This document shows positions 6,765 to 8,563 of a stretch of DNA of 8,563 nucleotides, in pieces. A program made the translations under genes and the position numbers. The notes under the pieces were generated by a model, which was given only the letters and a program-made list of their open reading frames with translations, ran no database searches and was not told the DNA's origin. The stretch spans positions 1 through 8,563 of the forward strand of contig JAJRPL010000169.1 in NCBI GenBank assembly GCA_024280815.1, read 5' to 3'. This stretch comes from Bacteroidota bacterium (GTDB taxonomy: Bacteria; Bacteroidota; Bacteroidia; Flavobacteriales; Flavobacteriaceae). How positions within the stretch are numbered: the first letter of the stretch is position 1; each line of letters opens with the position of its first letter.

Positions 6765-6942
6765 TTACAATAACTGGTTCTGAATCAACTAAGCCCCAAA
6801 AATCCATTGCTTGTTGATTTGTTATCAATATTAAATTACCAGTGGAATCTAGTATTTCAATATTACGGGTAGATTTAACTGTAATATTTTTATTCGATGC
6901 AATCCCCATAATATTAAAATATTTGAATGGTTGGCTTTTCAT
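6721..6942 (-). CDS. Hypothetical protein, 73 aa
   Basis: MKSQPFKYFNIMGIASNKNI at the start, then a beta-rich middle (ITVKSTRNIEILDSTGNLILI) and FWGLVDSEPVIVSGD. The ATG follows the previous gene's TAA by two bases. The Shine-Dalgarno match is weak, so coupled translation is likely. The last residues (after KKEK) come from the A-rich tract shared with the next gene and may be a frameshift artefact. No known motif. Confidence 0.5.
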   Translation of the reverse strand: MKSQPFKYFNIMGIASNKNITVKSTRNIEILDSTGNLILITNQQAMDFWGLVDSEPVIVSGDINKKEKMSSNR

Positions 6943-6944
6943 TA

Positions 6945-7160
6945 TTACACATCTATCAATTTATTAATCGTTGTTAGTTTTATTTTATTATATTCGCACC
7001 ATCCCGATAAATGATATCCTTCTGATTCAAAATAAACCTCGCGATTGTTATTATCGCTTAACCTACAAATTTGAATATTATCACCTGGTTCATTGCAAAC
7101 TGTATATTCAACATTTCCGCTTTGGTATGTTAGAATGTAGATTAAAAATTTTATTTTCAT
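6945..7160 (-). CDS. Small hypothetical protein, 71 aa, paralogue of its upstream neighbour
   Basis: The ATG overlaps the upstream stop as ATGA, the classical coupling signal. The N-terminal stretch IYILTYQSGNVEYTV aligns with LYKLTFRNGNDITMI of the gene just upstream, so the two look like a diverged tandem pair. The LTF.NGN pattern recalls short phage proteins that open with MKxYKVTFxNGN. The rest (REVYFESEGYHLSGWCEY) is beta-rich, with one Trp-Cys. Function unknown. Confidence 0.58.
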   Translation of the reverse strand: MKIKFLIYILTYQSGNVEYTVCNEPGDNIQICRLSDNNNREVYFESEGYHLSGWCEYNKIKLTTINKLIDV

Positions 7161-7345
7161 TTTATGACATCATAACAATCCACTGTATCGTCAATGGAAT
7201 TTATGTAACAATTAAACAAACAACTTTTAATCATTGTTATATCATTACCATTCCTAAATGTTAACTTATATAATGTAAAATCATTCATTTTTATACGACC
7301 TGTTTTATAAATATAATAATTAATTTTATCCTGATTAAAACGCAC
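7157..7345 (-). CDS. Small hypothetical protein with LYKLTFRNGN motif
   Basis: The frame is open from TTG at 7378. I place the start at GTG 7345 (62 aa) because GGTGA stands seven bases upstream. ATG at 7288 gives the 43-residue core MNDFTLYKLTFRNGNDITMI and may be the true start, as AGG lies nine bases before it. The core resembles the YKVTFxNGN proteins of phages. The stop overlaps the next ATG (ATGA). Cys residues in the C-terminal part (SCLFNCY, DCYDV) are unexplained. Confidence 0.52.
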   Translation of the reverse strand: MRFNQDKINYYIYKTGRIKMNDFTLYKLTFRNGNDITMIKSCLFNCYINSIDDTVDCYDVIK

Positions 7346-7367
7346 TAAAACGTCACCACCTCGATCG

Positions 7368-7565
7368 TTATTTAGCAATAAATTTAAAATGAGTTCTAGG
7401 GCTAAACATTCCGCCGGGTCCGGGCTTTGTCACGTCTTTACATATTCCCTTCTTGCACATTGCCCTCAATGTTGGCAGCGATGCCATAAGAACATATGCA
7501 CATTTCGGCTCTGTTTTACTCAGCCGATTATATACTGATTGTTGCGCTGATGAAAGTTTTTTCAT
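7368..7565 (-). CDS. Small helical phage protein ending FSPRTHFKF, 65 aa
   Basis: From ATG 7565 it reads MKKLSSAQQSVYNRLSKTEP, then LPTLRAMCKKGICKDV and MFSPRTHFKF. This order (basic helix with AQ, SLxTLxALxxKG, then GxxFSPRTxFKF) is shared by small phage proteins of winged-helix-like appearance. Size and the C-terminal motif argue for this start, with AGGTAC before it. The same frame is open back to 7682, with a second well-placed signal (AGGA, eight bases before ATG 7640) that would add a hydrophobic segment containing the 27-bp repeat. GC content is visibly higher than in its neighbours. DNA binding is a guess. Confidence 0.68.
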   Translation of the reverse strand: MKKLSSAQQSVYNRLSKTEPKCAYVLMASLPTLRAMCKKGICKDVTKPGPGGMFSPRTHFKFIAK

Positions 7566-7682
7566 TTTTGTACCTGGCAAAACACAAAGAAATACAACAT
7601 AAAAATTAAATGATGCCCATGCACATATAGAATTGAACATTTTTTGTATCCTAAAATTGCTATAACTGGTAATAAAAATCAT
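7566..7682 (-). CDS. Hydrophobic upstream segment fused in frame to the 65-aa gene
   Basis: Starting at ATG 7682, which overlaps the previous stop as ATGA, or at ATG 7640 with AGGA, the frame gives MIFITSYSNFRIQK, then MFNSICAWASFNFYVVFLCV and continues into MKKLSS without a stop. It holds one likely membrane-spanning stretch. It may be a separate tiny membrane peptide that lost its stop, or a true N-terminal anchor giving a 90-105 aa protein. Confidence 0.35.
7577..7603 (+). repeat. 27-bp perfect direct repeat, right copy
   Basis: Same 27 bases as 5705-5731, 1872 bases to the right and in the same orientation. On the - strand this copy encodes FYVVFLCVL, just before the ribosome-binding site of the 65-aa gene. 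Confidence 0.93.
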
Positions 7683-7735
7683 GAGAATAAAAAATTGTAT
7701 ATTGAAAAGATATACATTGATATTATAAAATCCAT
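7679..7735 (-). CDS. 18-residue hydrophobic peptide
   Basis: MDFIISMYIFSIYNFLFS, preceded by AAGGA with six-base spacing, a strong signal for so short an ORF. Almost entirely hydrophobic, hence probably membrane-inserted if made. Its TGA overlaps the next ATG. Could be a regulatory or leader peptide or a small membrane protein. Confidence 0.35.
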   Translation of the reverse strand: MDFIISMYIFSIYNFLFS

Positions 7736-7754
7736 TGTTTTTCCTTTTTCTGTT

Positions 7755-7925
7755 TCATAAAAAATACTCTGTATTTTTAAAAGAATTATAGCTACATTCA
7801 TCCATTCTTGATTTCAGAATTTCATGCATATAATCACAATTCTTTTTTTGTTTTTCCATGTTTTTTATTCTTGTCTTTAATTCGGATATACTGAGTAACA
7901 ATAATTTTTTATTTTCTCTAAACAT
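7755..7925 (-). CDS. Small helical protein, 56 aa
   Basis: MFRENKKLLLLSISELKTRI opens a charged, mostly helical chain (KNMEKQKKNCDYMHEILKSR) that could form a short coiled coil. It overlaps the end of the upstream frame by eight bases, and its TGA overlaps an ATG. No clear ribosome-binding site is seen, so coupling is likely. No family recognised. Small DNA-packaging or replication accessory proteins can look like this, but nothing specific supports that. Confidence 0.5.
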   Translation of the reverse strand: MFRENKKLLLLSISELKTRIKNMEKQKKNCDYMHEILKSRMDECSYNSFKNTEYFL

Positions 7926-8097
7926 ATAATTTTAACCATTTTTCAAGTGAGATTATAGTATCTATATTTAAGTCATATATTTTAGATTGATTTTTACTTT
8001 TGTAAGGGTATATGCTTTCATTTATTTTACATATTGCATAAACATCATCTAACACTTTTTTACGTTCTTGATCGTGTTGTTTCTTAGGTAATTTAAT
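7918..8097 (-). CDS. Hypothetical protein, 58 visible codons, start lost or unusual
   Basis: The frame begins after a TAA and reads KLPKKQHDQERKKVLDDVYA, then ends DTIISLEKWLKLYV. It has no ATG or TTG; only ATT at 8097 or GTG at 8055 could start it. Directly upstream AAATT is duplicated (8090-8099). Removing one copy links the frame to ILNKQWF upstream and gives a smooth KQWFKLPKKQ, suggesting the gene was shifted by a 5-bp tandem duplication. Even then the start would lie inside or ahead of the promoter at 8128-8156, so either that promoter or this repair is wrong. The charged helical N-terminus and WLKLYV end show no known motif. Confidence 0.42.
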   Translation of the reverse strand: MKLPKKQHDQERKKVLDDVYAICKINESIYPYKSKNQSKIYDLNIDTIISLEKWLKLYV

Positions 8098-8127
8098 TTA
8101 AACCACTGTTTATTTAAAATACGCCTA

Positions 8128-8156
8128 ATTATAAGACTATTAATTATCATCGTCAA
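8128..8156 (-). promoter_or_regulatory. Promoter of the - strand small-gene cassette
   Basis: On the - strand: TTGACG (8151-8156), exactly 17-bp spacer, TATAAT (8128-8133). Five of six and six of six matches. It faces the run of small genes ending at 6392 and is divergent from 8181-8208. Confidence 0.7.
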
Positions 8157-8175
8157 GTTTTTATTTAATGATAAT
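8143..8175 (+). promoter_or_regulatory. Inverted repeat ATTATCAT-N17-ATGATAAT, possible operator
   Basis: Perfect 8-bp arms at 8143-8150 and 8168-8175. The left arm lies in the spacer of the - strand promoter and the right arm ends five bases before the -35 of the + strand promoter. One dimeric regulator could therefore control both directions. AT-rich arms make a chance match possible. Confidence 0.45.
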
Positions 8176-8180
8176 AAATA

Positions 8181-8208
8181 TTGACTTTATTCCTTAAAGG
8201 ATTATAAT
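8181..8208 (+). promoter_or_regulatory. + strand promoter for the gene at 8249
   Basis: TTGACT (8181-8186), 16-bp spacer, TATAAT (8203-8208). It lies about 40 bases before the ATG at 8249. Confidence 0.7.
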
Positions 8209-8248
8209 AGAACTATCTTAAATTTTTAATGCAAGAGGTTTTGAAATT

Positions 8249-8554
8249 ATGAACAAAAAAGAAACAAAAAAACTGGCTGACAGTATGAATGTTAGCGTTA
8301 ATGATTTAATGATCTTTTTCAAGATCAACCGTTAATGGTATTGAACAAGATGGAATTGTAGATGTGTGTTTAACATCCACCGATGATGAAAGATCGGGAT
8401 AAACTACTGTATACGCTCAACACGCCGCGAAGAAAATTGATAAATTTGTTATGAAGATGAAAATCAATGAAGAATCTAAAGAGCTTTTTATAAATCTGTC
8501 TATTATGAATTACAAGAATTAGCAGATATTAAAGATTTAATTAAAATAACTTAA
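8249..8554 (+). pseudogene. Decayed helix-turn-helix-like gene (two frameshifts and one stop)
   Basis: The ATG at 8249 is preceded by AGAGG. The frame starts MNKKETKKLADSMNVSVNDL and stops at 8333. Removing one T from the T5 run near 8324-8328 restores MIFSRSTVNGIEQDGIVDV in the next frame, which runs to TAA at 8400-8402 and on to KELF. Adding one T at 8485-8489 joins this to YKSVYYELQELADIKDLIKI and TAA at 8552-8554. The repaired protein is about 100 aa. The N-terminal LAD.MNVSVNDL then SRSTVNGIEQDG looks like a helix-turn-helix, as in phage regulators or small terminase (Nu1-type) subunits; I cannot separate these. The rest is charged and helical. Confidence 0.6.
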
Positions 8555-8563
8555 AGATAATTG

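Noticed and set aside
6971..7264. 97-codon open frame on the + strand
   Set aside because: It opposes two coupled - strand genes with ATGA overlaps and related sequences; its translation is Ile/Tyr/His-rich as expected of a complement.

Overview
The window looks like part of a tailed double-stranded DNA phage, most likely a prophage that is partly decayed, in an AT-rich host. The main support is the run of tail genes on the + strand. The homologues these call to mind are prophage tail genes of Proteobacteria, so a gammaproteobacterial host is my guess; nothing here proves it. No rRNA, tRNA, transposase, integrase, reverse transcriptase or CRISPR array is visible.

Region 1 (2-5730, + strand) is a tail and host-attachment module in one co-directed, tightly packed run. 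It opens with the C-terminal 1227 residues of a very large tail-fibre or tip-attachment (J-like) protein; the reading frame is open from base 2, so its true start lies outside the window. A 133-aa protein coupled through TAATG, a 111-aa protein overlapping it by 11 bases, and a conserved tail-associated protein with the NLTNDLKSKIWR-type start follow. The last is split by a -1 frameshift at an A5 run. A DUF1353 protein comes next and is interrupted by an in-frame TGA at codon 14. A 21-codon mini-ORF with a CxxC motif is coupled to its stop.

Region 2 (about 5731-8156, almost all - strand) is visibly more AT-rich. It is a cassette of very small genes of about 18-103 codons, many overlapping or abutting, reading right to left from a promoter near 8128-8156. 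Recognisable members are a small helical protein ending in FSPRTHFKF, two tandem small proteins sharing an LYxLTFxxGN motif, and a Cys/His-rich zinc-finger-like protein. Around 6195-6330 lies a divergent control region: a - strand promoter for the 103-aa gene at 5849-6160, a 9-bp tandem repeat, a + strand promoter with consensus TTGACA, and two dyad symmetries. The + strand promoter is followed only by a 12-codon ORF. A perfect 27-bp direct repeat (5705-5731 and 7577-7603) brackets most of the cassette.

Region 3 (8157-8563) holds a second divergent promoter pair with an 8-bp inverted repeat. The + strand gene that follows has a helix-turn-helix-like N-terminus and is broken by two homopolymer frameshifts and an in-frame TAA.

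Several independent lesions (4429-5267, 5291-5665, 8249-8554, and possibly 8090-8099) next to an intact fibre ORF of more than 1200 codons fit a prophage losing function. The homopolymer indels could in part be sequencing errors; the two in-frame stops cannot be explained that way. Most small genes are of unknown function. I see candidates for further work but no complete, clearly new system.
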